This document shows positions 50,295-60,659 of a stretch of DNA of 64,000 nucleotides, in pieces. Location: NCBI GenBank assembly GCA_026936325.1, contig JAPTHN010000001.1, forward strand, positions 76,701,380 to 76,765,379. The letters are read 5' to 3'. The number at the start of each line of letters is the position of its first letter. Position 1 is the stretch's first letter. The notes beneath the pieces are model-generated. The model did no database searches and was not told the DNA's origin. It saw nothing but the letters and a program-made list of their open reading frames with translations. This stretch comes from Platynereis dumerilii (Eukaryota; Annelida; Polychaeta; Phyllodocida; Nereididae). Both the position numbers and the translations under genes were made by a program.

Positions 50295-50880
50295 TTAATT
50301 TGATCTTTAGCTTCTCGGATCTTCTTGAGGCACTTTTGCTGAGTTAGGTTGGCAGGAAAAAAAAGCTATAAGGGACTGTTCAGAATTTATGACTTGAAGG
50401 GGGGGTGGCAGTTTTGTCAGAACTTCCCGTCAAAAATTGATACCCCTCCCTTGAGACGCATTTTTTGTACCCGACCTTAAATGCGTATGATGTCATAGAT
50501 GTGCCTCATGCGGAAATATGCGCGTAAAAAAAGCGTGAATAAACTGAGTTTACTACAATATATAACTTACACCATCCCAATATGGCGGCCATCTTGTGGC
50601 GGCCATCTTGGATGGCGTAGAAGCAAGAGGGCTGGCCTATAAGGGAAGCTATTCATGCCCTGAGGGCATGAATAAATTAAGCTAATGAGGTAATTCGATA
50701 CCTTTGAAGTAGGGTAATCAATCAAGTGTAGTTAATTGACCTGTCAAAGTTGACATGCAAGCTGTCACATGAGAGGGGTACATATAATTCACCTGTCAAA
50801 GCGGACATCTGCTTAATTATAACGTAGCGTGTATGCTAGATTGCTTTGTTGTAATTAGACACGAACAGGTGGTGGCGCGA
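50295..50880. other. Left border region of the Polinton
   Basis: The left end of the Polinton should lie here but cannot be fixed without its right end, which is outside the window. An AG-starting candidate is at 50364 (AGCTATAAGGGACTG). Noted: a G-run at 50400; two tandem GGCGGCCATCTTG words (50584-50596, 50598-50610) close to the YY1 consensus; and a 23-bp perfect palindrome ATTCATGCCCT-G-AGGGCATGAAT at 50651-50673. Confidence 0.4.
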
Positions 50881-50893
50881 AATGGCCAAGGAG

Positions 50894-50901
50894 TATATAA
50901 A
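50894..50901 (+). promoter_or_regulatory. TATA box of the 50961 gene
   Basis: TATATAAA lies 67 bases before the ATG, inside AT-moderate DNA. The expected transcript start near 50925 leaves a short leader. Confidence 0.7.
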
Positions 50902-50960
50902 GCAGGGACTGAGCAGACATAAACCATTCTCTCTTTGGAAAGGAAAAGATACGCATTACC

Positions 50961-52106
50961 ATGGCTTCAGCACAACTCACCCAGGCAAAGGCCTCGACCG
51001 ACGACTCCGCTGCTATGCCTCCGCCTGAGGTTCCCGCGACTAACATGACTCTGCCGAGTACTTCTGCCGAAGACCCTGAGCCTCCTTCGGGCCCCGTGTG
51101 CTACCAGTTGAGTGAAAAAATTACTGCAACCGCACACCCGGGTGATAAGTGGAAGAGTGGTTACCTTACTATTACAAGGAAACCTCCAGCAGGACGGGAT
51201 AGCGCACCGGCGAAATCACGAGGACGTAACGTGCATCTGTCCAAGAGGTCTTTCGAAAAACTGGGTCAGCATCTAGAGGACTTCCAGAAAGCTTTGAAAG
51301 GCAAGTCCGATTTTCAACTAATGCTGACCAAGAAGCAGCACATGCTCACTTCAAAGTTCGCTCGTGATGATAAGGAGACTCTGTATTACGTCGGCTTCAT
51401 GCATCCGGTACACGAAAAGGAGTCATTGGAAGAAACCGATCCGATCAGTCACTTCAAGACCATCAACTTGTCCGAAGCCGAATTCCTGAAACTCGTGAGT
51501 GTTTACGAAAAACTCTCTGTCGTCGTTAATCTCAAAATCACCACTCCGCGAGGTGAGAATGAGGAGTCGATTACCATTGAGGGCTACAGGTGGACCCACA
51601 GGAGCAGTGGCACTCGCTCTGCAAAGGTGTTTCTGACTCTAAGCCAATGCGAGGATGATTCCAGCGTTCACAATTTTAACCTTCACGATATGCAGGCGCA
51701 GCCCATGGAGTGCGACTATAAGCTATCCTACGACTACGAAAAAGTGACAGTCGACAGGCCAAACAAATACGAAGTGATTGAACATTTGGCATACCTTAAA
51801 GCCTGTCAGGAACTGAAGAATATAAAGTCCTTGCCCGATGATGGTCCTCCTCATCCCGAGGATATCGAACTAGTTCTCTTCAAATTCGAGCACATACCCT
51901 TCACAGTGCTGGTGAAGAAAGTGCTGATGAAACTTTCGTATAAGAGCGTCTACCTCTGTACCGAATTTGTGAATATGTTCTTGTATTTCGGTGGCCTGGA
52001 AAAAGTCAGGAACAATCTTATTGCTCATCATGTATCCGGTTCTGGTAAAATGTACACCAGACTCCTGCACTATTGTTATGATGTCGCTTGTGATGAAATG
52101 AATTGA
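50961..52106 (+). CDS. Unknown Polinton protein, possible PC4-like single-strand DNA binder
   Basis: A 381-aa frame starting at MASAQLTQAK with a favourable context (ACCATGG) just after a TATA box. Residues 1-48 are Ser/Pro/Ala-rich and look disordered. From about 50 on, a pattern of short beta strands followed by a helix occurs twice: once ending GRNVHLSKRSFEKLGQHLED and once KTINLSEAEFLKLVSVYEKL. The 'strand, LS-x-x-x-F-x-K-L helix' layout recalls the PC4/p15 fold, which binds single-stranded DNA. The C-terminal third shows no resemblance I know. It converges on the polymerase gene and has its own promoter. Function is a guess from pattern only; the gene itself is solid by length and codon quality. 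Confidence 0.8.
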   Translation: MASAQLTQAKASTDDSAAMPPPEVPATNMTLPSTSAEDPEPPSGPVCYQLSEKITATAHPGDKWKSGYLTITRKPPAGRDSAPAKSRGRNVHLSKRSFEKLGQHLEDFQKALKGKSDFQLMLTKKQHMLTSKFARDDKETLYYVGFMHPVHEKESLEETDPISHFKTINLSEAEFLKLVSVYEKLSVVVNLKITTPRGENEESITIEGYRWTHRSSGTRSAKVFLTLSQCEDDSSVHNFNLHDMQAQPMECDYKLSYDYEKVTVDRPNKYEVIEHLAYLKACQELKNIKSLPDDGPPHPEDIELVLFKFEHIPFTVLVKKVLMKLSYKSVYLCTEFVNMFLYFGGLEKVRNNLIAHHVSGSGKMYTRLLHYCYDVACDEMN

Positions 52107-52430
52107 ATGTTCACTTTTATTTTGTAATATCTGCGCTATGAATTGAATGTTCACTTTTATTTTCTAATATCCGTACTGAAGAACTTTTGTAGATGTTTGC
52201 TGTGAAAATATTGACTATGTTGTAGAACTTTTGTAGTTGTTTGCTGTGAATTAAAGATTATACTCTCAACTGAAAATATTGCCTATGTTGTAGAACTTTT
52301 GTAGTTGTTTGCTGTGAATTAAAGATTATACTCTCAACTGAAAATATTTGACTATGTTGTGGAACTTTTGTAGTTGTTTGCTGTGAATTAAAGATTATAA
52401 TTTCAACTGAAAATATTGACTATGTTGTTT
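52094..52430. repeat. Tandem repeats after the 381-aa gene
   Basis: A block of about 40 bp containing ATGAATTGAATGTTCACTTT is duplicated (52094-52173), with the first copy overlapping the end of the reading frame. Then AACTTTTGTAGTTGTTTGC begins a unit of about 68 bp repeated roughly 3.5 times (52182-52430). Each repeat carries an ATTAAAG word that might serve in 3' end formation. Confidence 0.85.
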
Positions 52431-52823
52431 GTTACACATCTTTGCTCATGGAAATATGAAAAACGAATACGTAGTTTGTGAAATGAAGAGTGCGTTTATT
52501 TACATTAAAAAATCCTTGTTACGGTTAACAATGAAAATGTACAGATGAATAACACAAAATACACGTATATATATATATATATATATTACAACTCAACACA
52601 ATAACAATAGCCGTATTTTTTTTTTTTCGCCTGGCTAACATTCAGAACTAAAATATAGTTTTCTCTCCTCATCATCATCTAATGGGTGGCATTTTTATTT
52701 ATTTTTCCAGGGGCCTGAAATGATAAGTCGCAATAGTAAACCAATGTTCTAAATAGTATAGGAGCTTGATTAAAATAAATACAAAACTGAACTACGTATG
52801 TGTACTTTTAAAAAAACAGAACT
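52431..52823. other. Convergent intergenic spacer
   Basis: AT-rich, with a (TA)n run at 52566-52586. TTTATTTATTTT near 52695 reads AATAAA on the minus strand and could be the polymerase poly-A signal. Confidence 0.5.
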
Positions 52824-55800
52824 TTAGTAACCATAGGGCAGAGTGTCAAAAGTACCCTCTACTAGTTTCCTTTTACAGTAGGTCACTCTAAATCTTTTGA
52901 GCTCCTCTCTACTGTGGAGGACAAAGCGTTTTTTGCAGCGCCTGATTTTGTCATATCGCGCTTCTATGTAAGCCTCTACTCCCTCGGGTAGGGGGTAGGT
53001 GTCAGGGTCAGCCCAGAATAACACGAGTTGACATATAGCATCCATGTTCAACTTTTGCGAATTTTCGTGGTTTAATGTCTGCCCTTTTAATTTGACTATC
53101 ACCACCCCCTTGTTTGTCAAGTACGCGTATGACTTTGGTCCACTGCTGACGAAGCGGGTGATGTGCTCGCCTTCACCCAACTCGTTCGTCCATTGACCTA
53201 GATGGTCGCCCAGAAGGGGTTTGTACTCGTGCTCATCACCCTCATCATACTCATATACGACACTATCGGTGTCGAAATAGAGAACTCTTTCCCCCAAGGC
53301 TAGAAGGGTTTTATAAAGCCGTCGTCTCGCGTTGGAGGTGGTGAATGCCGCCACAAAGACATTCACGTGAGACATCTCGGGTAGAAATCCCTCGGCATGG
53401 GCATACTGCAGTAGGCATTTATCTCTGGCGAACACGTTGACATCTTTCAATTTGATTGAGGAATCGGTTGTTACCCTAAGCAGTTCCGGAGCTGTCTTCA
53501 CCAGTTTGTGAATGCGATGATTATTACTTTCGCCAAACTTTCCCCAGAAACTGTTGAGCAATAACTTGTTCGTTGCCCTTTTCCCAGAATTGTATGCTAT
53601 ATTATTAGGGTCAAGCACAACACCCTCAACTCTTTCGTATTCCCTGCAGTACTCTGCCTTTTCCTCGCTCGTCATGTCAGGTCGTGGCCAACCCGAGGCC
53701 TCCTGCTTGCCCTTCAAGAACATGTTCACATACTCGGCAAAAGCCCCAGAGCCCTCCTCTGCTCTGTCGTATTTGGCTTTCCTCTTGAAGTGATACACCT
53801 CATAAACCTTTATAATCACGTAGCCAACTGACAAGGCATCCTCCAGATCGACCGTTGTGAAAGTGCCAATGAGGTCCCTCTTGTCATCACTACACGTGCA
53901 GCTCTTCTGGCTGAGATTTGTGGCACACGTGCGACAGAGAGGAAACAGGAGCTTATTGTTACTGCGCACTGGGAGACAGGGATGGTAGAGAGCTCGCGGA
54001 GCTCTAACCCGGCACTGGATCAAACCAAAATATTGGGATATATCTGTTGTGTCGGGTGAAACAATGACTTCTGAAATACCATAAGGGTAAATGTCATTTT
54101 TCAGCACCATGGGATACAGGGAGCAAATATCTATGTATCCAATCTTTTTACCATCCTTTGCCTCTCTGTAGAGTTTCACCGCATTTGTTCTCCCTCCAAA
54201 GAAGGCCTCGCGGGGGTCCAAGCGGGGCATGAGATCGTATTTCTCAGCCAACTCTTCAATGCTAGGGTCGCTCGCTCTAAGAGCCCTGAACTCGCACTCC
54301 CAAATGACATGTACTTCCAGATGTAGTTCTTTCCTCAGGTACTCCAGTCGGCTCAGGGTGCGCTTGTACAGCACGTCCAGGGGCTCTTGAGTGTGAGGGT
54401 GGCGGGGGCTAGTGCCAAAGGGATTCGATGGATAGCACTTTGGGCAGCCGTGGAATACGCACCCCATGAACTCCCACGCTGTCTCCTTGCCTGTGGTCTC
54501 ATCGCGGTGGTAGCCGTCTAGTTTCAGCCAGCCTCCCGATGCTCTAGTGTTGGGTACCCTATGCTCGCCGCCTGCACGAGCGTGCCTGATGTCCACACCG
54601 TGACGTCGGGCCTCGTACTCTAACCACAGAATGGAGAGCATGCTGTGATTATCCTGACCACCAAACCCCGTTGCTGGCATGTGTGCGAATGGGGTGGACT
54701 TGAAAGTGCGTTCCTTTATTTCAACAGAAGAGGCGTCCACCTCTTGGCCATCGCAATCGTAGAACTTTGTTCTGTCATATGTGCTGACCTCACTAAGTGT
54801 ACGCCCCTCCTCGGTCTTCACCTCAAACTCCTCAGGGAGAAACAGGTGCCTGTACACGGCCATACACACCCCCGCTAGTGTGTTGTACTGGAAAGGATCC
54901 ACTCCGCGGGTGCGTGTCTTTCTTTCCCCTCCCTCCCCTACGTCCAACACTTCCTCCCTAGAGGTGACTCCAAGGAGCCATGCTCGGAAGGCATTGCAGC
55001 TCTCTTGCAGGATGTTCACATCATCCTGACAGTACTGAGAGATTTCCTTACGGAAATCAAACACAGCACCCTTCTGCTGCCTGTACCATTCCATGAAGTC
55101 CTTCCGGGCCCGAGGCTTCATGGAATTTACTCTGTAGCAGTAGGGATGCGGCATTGGCCCTATGTAGTCCCAGTTCTCCTTCTGATTGAAGAAGACCGGG
55201 AAAGTACCCTTGCGGATACCCCCCAACCCAAACACTTTGGGCATTTGTGCCAATGGCATTGTCAGAAAGTTAAGGGAATCAATAACTCGGAATTTGCCTG
55301 TGTCGATACACATAACCTTGCTACCCCTGAGTATCATGTGGGGTTGTCTTGTTAGACTGTTCAGCACGTAATTCATCAGGAAATAAGCGTCATACGCCTG
55401 GCCATTGTGGAATAGCAATGTGTAACCCTCAAAAGGGCGATCGAAAAAGAACAGACAAAATTCGTGAGCTATATTCTCCCCAAACAATTCGATACCTCTC
55501 AGGCCGCATTCGGAGCTCATCATGCAGGTTTGACGAAGATCGTCGCCCCTCCTATGACGTCCCACCTGACCGCGACACTTGACACAAGGGGTTCCGCAGT
55601 GAGCGCATCGAGGGTTGTCACGATGACTGACACCCTCGCAGTGTTCACATTGCCAATGCGCCACAACCAAATTCGGTTCATGAATTTCGCCATTCGGGTC
55701 CGTCTCGAAATCCGCAAACATGTACTTCGCCGAAATGGCTTTAGGTTTCTTTTGGCGTATATAGCAATAGTGTACACCCGTCACCTGTTGCTGACATATT

Positions 55801-57287
55801 CGACATAATCTATAGCCGCAACGGTGTTCGGCGCCCCGCCGGTAAAAATAGTTACAATCTAGGCAACGGAGGGATTCGGCGCACACACCCTTCTCAATGT
55901 GAGCGTCGAAGCAGGCCTGAGAATTCAAGAACCTGTTGCAGGTGGTGCACATTTTTTTCTCCTCCTCTATAATGGGACACGAATTAACACCACAGGATTT
56001 ACACTCATTCGCGCATGCGTGCTTGTCCTTCTTTCCAAAGCAGGCCTTACACTTTGTGCAGAAGGTCACGCCTCTGAACATCTTCAGAAGATTCACGACA
56101 GCATGAAAGTGACCCGGGCTTTTGTCATTACTGTCCCTTTTGGCATAGAACAGATAGATAGTTCTCTGCCTCTCAGAGTTGCCCACATACACCGGCGTTA
56201 AATCAGTACCGGACTGGAACACTACAATCTGCGAGTTCACAGCCCTTTCGAAAGCTGCAATGTCAGTAAAAGAGGGCGTATAATCGAGAGCGAAGCCCGC
56301 CAGTGACTGTAGAGATCTGGCCTCTCGGGTCAGCACTTGACGTCTGGCATTGTACAGCTGGTCCAAATGATTTTGGGCCTGTCTGAGTAAAACGCCATCA
56401 CCAATCTCCTCGCACTCCAGTTTACGGGCCTTCGCTAGTGCTACAGTAACCGATCTGGCCAGACACAGGTTGTCCAACACTTTAGTTTGTGAAATGGCCT
56501 TTGAGTAGCGGAGAGAATCTCCCTCTCCGAAGTTGTAAAGCAACCCTTCCACACGGCCAGCCCCTCTCGGGTTCCTCACCACAGCGACATGAATGTCCAG
56601 TGGTTCATCCAGCACAAGGGACTCGTCCGACTGCAGCACGCTTTCTATCACGTCGGATACCAGTCCCACTGTCAATTCGCCGAGGGGCATCAGACCTATT
56701 GTGCGAGGCGCATAGAAGGACTTGCTCGAAATATAAACCCTAACCAGATCATTGTCACTGTAGCATACTCTAAGCCTCTCGATTATGGCGTCCATGATGT
56801 CCAACAATTCCCCCAAAACCTCTGCCAAAACTACGTTATTCCAGTTCTGATTAAAGTACACTTTGTAGACAATTTCTGTCGCTAGACCATCAGCAAATTC
56901 TAGATGTCTCGCATCGATTCTCATATTTCTATGGAAATTTAATGCATAATCGCGACCTCTAAAAAGCATCCTATCATCAAACTCATACCCGGGAAGCTCG
57001 CCCTGTGGCGTGTCATCCCACAAATCACTCTCATTCGCAACCTGAGCGTCTACAGCGTCTAAAACAGGCGCTTCTTCCTCCTCCCCTACCTCTACGCCCC
57101 CAACCTCCCCCTCCTCCTCCTCCTCCTCCTCCTCCCCCACCCCATCAAGAGCATTTAGTCTTTCCGCAACACCTCCCTCCCCTGTGCATTCCCCTGCATT
57201 GTATAGAATGTCAACCAATTGCTTCAAGTCACTATCGCCTTCGATGTCGCCTTCAGGCATTGCGCTCACCTTGCCAACTGTGCTCAT
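52824..57287 (-). CDS. polB: Protein-primed DNA polymerase B (pPolB)
   Basis: This 1487-aa replicase would copy the element using a terminal-protein primer. Residues 1-85 are acidic. Cys/His-rich zinc-finger-like clusters lie at about 410-510 and 546-590, the second inside the exonuclease. The 3'-5' exonuclease shows ADFETD (about 525), FHNGQAYDAYF (about 626) and YCQDDVNIL (about 752). A block with WEFMGCVFHGCPKCYP and VIWECEF (about 938-1000) matches a nuclease-like insert I know from Polinton-type polymerases. Polymerase motifs are IDICSLYP (A, about 1052), NKLLLNSFWGKFG (B, about 1240) and YFDTDSVVY (C, about 1337). The start MSTVGKVSAM is the first ATG; a splice-like acceptor at 57313 suggests an upstream exon may join this frame. 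Length and motifs fit a complete family member. Confidence 0.95.
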   Translation of the reverse strand: MSTVGKVSAMPEGDIEGDSDLKQLVDILYNAGECTGEGGVAERLNALDGVGEEEEEEEEGEVGGVEVGEEEEAPVLDAVDAQVANESDLWDDTPQGELPGYEFDDRMLFRGRDYALNFHRNMRIDARHLEFADGLATEIVYKVYFNQNWNNVVLAEVLGELLDIMDAIIERLRVCYSDNDLVRVYISSKSFYAPRTIGLMPLGELTVGLVSDVIESVLQSDESLVLDEPLDIHVAVVRNPRGAGRVEGLLYNFGEGDSLRYSKAISQTKVLDNLCLARSVTVALAKARKLECEEIGDGVLLRQAQNHLDQLYNARRQVLTREARSLQSLAGFALDYTPSFTDIAAFERAVNSQIVVFQSGTDLTPVYVGNSERQRTIYLFYAKRDSNDKSPGHFHAVVNLLKMFRGVTFCTKCKACFGKKDKHACANECKSCGVNSCPIIEEEKKMCTTCNRFLNSQACFDAHIEKGVCAESLRCLDCNYFYRRGAEHRCGYRLCRICQQQVTGVHYCYIRQKKPKAISAKYMFADFETDPNGEIHEPNLVVAHWQCEHCEGVSHRDNPRCAHCGTPCVKCRGQVGRHRRGDDLRQTCMMSSECGLRGIELFGENIAHEFCLFFFDRPFEGYTLLFHNGQAYDAYFLMNYVLNSLTRQPHMILRGSKVMCIDTGKFRVIDSLNFLTMPLAQMPKVFGLGGIRKGTFPVFFNQKENWDYIGPMPHPYCYRVNSMKPRARKDFMEWYRQQKGAVFDFRKEISQYCQDDVNILQESCNAFRAWLLGVTSREEVLDVGEGGERKTRTRGVDPFQYNTLAGVCMAVYRHLFLPEEFEVKTEEGRTLSEVSTYDRTKFYDCDGQEVDASSVEIKERTFKSTPFAHMPATGFGGQDNHSMLSILWLEYEARRHGVDIRHARAGGEHRVPNTRASGGWLKLDGYHRDETTGKETAWEFMGCVFHGCPKCYPSNPFGTSPRHPHTQEPLDVLYKRTLSRLEYLRKELHLEVHVIWECEFRALRASDPSIEELAEKYDLMPRLDPREAFFGGRTNAVKLYREAKDGKKIGYIDICSLYPMVLKNDIYPYGISEVIVSPDTTDISQYFGLIQCRVRAPRALYHPCLPVRSNNKLLFPLCRTCATNLSQKSCTCSDDKRDLIGTFTTVDLEDALSVGYVIIKVYEVYHFKRKAKYDRAEEGSGAFAEYVNMFLKGKQEASGWPRPDMTSEEKAEYCREYERVEGVVLDPNNIAYNSGKRATNKLLLNSFWGKFGESNNHRIHKLVKTAPELLRVTTDSSIKLKDVNVFARDKCLLQYAHAEGFLPEMSHVNVFVAAFTTSNARRRLYKTLLALGERVLYFDTDSVVYEYDEGDEHEYKPLLGDHLGQWTNELGEGEHITRFVSSGPKSYAYLTNKGVVIVKLKGQTLNHENSQKLNMDAICQLVLFWADPDTYPLPEGVEAYIEARYDKIRRCKKRFVLHSREELKRFRVTYCKRKLVEGTFDTLPYGY

Positions 57288-57401
57288 GGCTTTCCAAATT
57301 TCCTGTCGCTCACTGGAATAGAAAATGACAAAAAGTTAAAAATAGCCCTTCTCTTGACAAATTTTTTTTCGGAATTTTCATAGTTTAAACGCGAACTTCA
57401 C

Positions 57402-59207
57402 CTGGATGTGAGTCCATCAGGAGCGGCTTTGGCATCATCCTCAGGCACGGGCACGTGTAGCCTGAAGCCCTGACGCGGAGTCTTATCACCCGATACGTCC
57501 GGTTTGCCGTTGAACACCCAGGCTGAGGCTCGCTTATGAGGTTGTCTTCCTTCTGCGCCGGCTTAATGGGTTCCTTCTCAGCCAGCCTCTCCGCTCTGCA
57601 AGGGAGTGAATGAATGAATGAATGAATGAAAGCGTTATAAGGAGAAGTCCATTATATCTATTTTATTTAGTCATAACCAAAAAAATAATGCTTATAAACA
57701 GCACACTCACTCATCAGCAGCCGCCACCATGTCCCTGTCATAGGATGAGTCCGTGTAAACGTGCTCGGGAATGGTACTGGGAATGGAGCTGTATGATGAG
57801 AAGAGCTCTCCTGTTGGACTACGTGCCCTGGTTTTGGTAGGCTCAGGAACAGGCGGTTGAACGTTGCGTCCTGCAGCATCCTTGGATGTATTGGGGGGTG
57901 TCTCGTCTATTCGGTTAACCTTTGACGCTGCTTCTTCTTCTTCTTCTTCTTCTTCCATCTTGCTCTCCCTTCGAATGGCACTGTAAGTATAAAGGTATGG
58001 TGGTGTTAGATACTAAAATTCATAAATTTTCTCCTGGAAAAAATAAATTAAAATGTAGCCTCAAATACTATACTTTGAGAATAGTACCCACCTGATGTTT
58101 ATTTCGCAAGGACGTAAATGCGCTGCCATTTTTTCACAGGTGGCCCTCCACTCCTGCGAAGTGTTGCACCCCATAGCTCGCATCACATCATCCGGAGGAC
58201 ACGGACCTGGTTCGGGTGTTGAATGAAATGGTCGCGGGGAGACAGCGTTCAGCTTCTCATCGGGTTGAGAATTGGGAACCCAATTGGAAGGTCGAGCCGG
58301 TTGAGTAATTGCGCTTAATCGTTCCTGACGAGACCCTGGCACCGGAGGGGTGGGAGGTATCAGTATGGAGGAAGAGCTGTCGCTCGTAATGTTTACGAAA
58401 CGCGGGTACGAAGACTCCTCGGGTTCAACAGGCTCCCTTGGTTCCCTTGGTTCCCTTGGTTCCTTGAATGTCACCGGAACGCGTCTCTTGGTCTCCGCTA
58501 CTGGGGTGTCGTCTCTGTTGTCCTCAGCCATTTTCGCGTCGTTTTGTCCTAGCACTCGTACGGCCTTGGCAACGCGTCTTTTCTTGCTACGCATTCGACG
58601 TTCTCGCAACCTTTTTTTTGAAAAAAAAAAACAAGGGACAGGATTCAGTACAATGTACCGTGTAATAAAGGGTTTCTTTTTTCTTTTTGTATTTTATTAC
58701 TGCTGTAAAAAGAAGAGAGAAGACTTACCTTAAATAACGTTTGGCTGTAGCCTCCAAATGAGCCCTCAATTCTTCTTCTTCTCCCTCACCATCATCATCA
58801 TCATCATCATCATCATTCTCAGCACCTCCATCTTCATCTTCAGACATCTCCCGCTTCCTTTTCTTGCCACTGCAGGCCGCATTGCAAATGGTTGAGATCT
58901 TCACCAGTCGCTCGCATGCAACCTCCAGGTGAGTCAGCAGGTCCTGAATAAGAGTAAATTTTTATAAGCTAATGATTGATTTATAGACATAGAAGAAGAA
59001 GAAGAAGTTGTCAAAAATCGTTTGAGGAATAGAGCTCACCTGACTAAAGGCGGCCTGATAGCCTTCCCAATCGTCAACTCCCCCTCTCTTGGGGACTTTC
59101 GCAACAGGCTGCTTCCTTTTTCCCAAGGACATCTTATTGGGGAGGGTCAGTGGCCGTTCCTCTTCAGAACTCGACTGAGTGCGAGGTCTCTTGACTTGGG
59201 CATTCAT
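57402..59207 (-). CDS. Chain of exon-like blocks upstream of polB
   Basis: Five minus-strand open blocks are each bordered by consensus-like splice signals: about 59040-59207 and upstream, 58729-58943, 58092-58610, 57711-57980 and 57402-57595. Examples are AG before GACCTGCTG at 58943, AAG before GTAAGTC at 58729, ATCAG before GTGGGT at 58092 and CTTACAG before TGCCATTC at 57980. The peptides are low-complexity: basic (RERRMRSKKRRVAK), acidic (runs of Asp and Glu from GAT/GAA repeats) and Ser/Pro-rich, with repeated PREPREP. They could be one or more nuclear accessory or terminal-protein-like products. I see no named domain. The grouping into genes is inference, and I make no claim about a single full product. 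Confidence 0.5.
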
Positions 59208-59346
59208 TGCTCGCTTTTTGGGCCCTCTGACGATACCCGTACCAATCGTGGCCTGAGCGCCATCTCTCGGGTTTGCTCTTAAAAGATAAAGGAAAAAAAC
59301 ATTCTAAGAGCTCTCTCACACTGCTCGAGGTTTACGAGTCATCAAC

Positions 59347-60060
59347 ATGAATGGGGAAGCGACTACGGCTAAGCATGATGACGCTAGTGTTTCAGCACCA
59401 GGGGAGAATGTATTCCGTTTCGAATGCCCCTCCTCGACTATGATTGTGGGCCCTTCGATGTCAGGAAAGACCGTATTAACAATGAAAATACTGAGGAATG
59501 CGTCGAGCCTGTACAAGATTCCTCCTGCGAGAATAGTATACGCCTATGGCGTGTATCAAAAAGTGTTTACTCAATTGGAGGCTGATGTGGAAAACCTAAC
59601 GTTACACGAAGGCCTACCCGGACGGGAACTGATTGAGAGCCTGGGCTCTGAAGACCCTCAACATCACAATTTACTCGTGCTGGATGACCTGCTTGACGAG
59701 ATTGGCAAATCTTCCGAGATGTGTGCCCTATTCACGCGGGAGGTGCATCACCGTCGCATTTCCGTTATAATGCTGTCTCAGAACATCTTTCACCAATCTC
59801 GCTATTCGAGAACCATAAATTTGAATAGCAGCTACCTCATTCTGATGAAGACCTGCAGAGACATTCAGCAAATACATCACCTGTCACGTCAGATGTTCCC
59901 CTCCACCCCTAAAAGACTTTTGGAAGCGTGGGAGGACGCCACTCGCGTTCCGCGAGGCTACCTGCTCGTCAACAACCTAACAGGCTCTGGCGATGAGGAC
60001 ATAAGACTGAGCACAGGCATTCTACCCTCAGACGCTCTGATTCTGTACACGAAAAAGTAA
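59347..60060 (+). CDS. FtsK/HerA-type genome-packaging ATPase
   Basis: A 237-aa ATPase that in this family pumps the genome into the capsid. Walker A is GPSMSGKT (residues 35-42). Walker B is LLVLDD (109-114), followed by a conserved-looking SVIMLSQNIFHQ (sensor-like) segment. Length and motif spacing fit the short Polinton/adenovirus-like packaging ATPases. It starts at MNGEATTAKH, directly after the divergent minus-strand block, so the roughly 140-bp gap at 59208-59346 probably carries promoters for both directions. Confidence 0.93.
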   Translation: MNGEATTAKHDDASVSAPGENVFRFECPSSTMIVGPSMSGKTVLTMKILRNASSLYKIPPARIVYAYGVYQKVFTQLEADVENLTLHEGLPGRELIESLGSEDPQHHNLLVLDDLLDEIGKSSEMCALFTREVHHRRISVIMLSQNIFHQSRYSRTINLNSSYLILMKTCRDIQQIHHLSRQMFPSTPKRLLEAWEDATRVPRGYLLVNNLTGSGDEDIRLSTGILPSDALILYTKK

Positions 60061-60140
60061 GGGACAGTCATTTCGCTCTCCAGCTCTCTTTCTCTTTGGC
60101 TCTCCCAGGGACACCCGCATTACCCGGCGTAATTGTCATC

Positions 60141-60627
60141 ATGTCAACACGATTGCTGCAATGTATTCCTTTCATCAGACTACTGGTTCGAACGAACAAA
60201 GTCTCCCCGCGGCTAACACAACGTTTACTCGAGCGGATTGATGGAGAACACGCGCTGGCAGTTATAGAATTAATTGTGAATGTGCTAAGAGGGGGTCTGC
60301 AAGTATCCTCGGGCACCTGTCTGGAACTGGCCAAGAGTAAAGCTCTCCTGAGGAGGCTTGCGACCATTCGTCATCGTTCTCCGGCCAAGGAGTCCCTCAG
60401 GCGTCACCACAAGACAGTTTTACACTTTCTGAAACTGTGCTACCCTTATTTACGCGAACTGGAGAGCGCGTCGAAACCGAGGAGTTCCGAGAAGGGACGG
60501 AAAGATAAGTTTAGACGGTGCACACGACGTGCTGGAGAGAACATTCCTAGCCCGGGTGGAAAAAGTGAGGAGTCCAGCAGCAGCAGCAGCAGCAGCACTG
60601 AGACGGAGGGTTTTTACACCGAGATCG

Positions 60628-60659
<32 letters not shown>

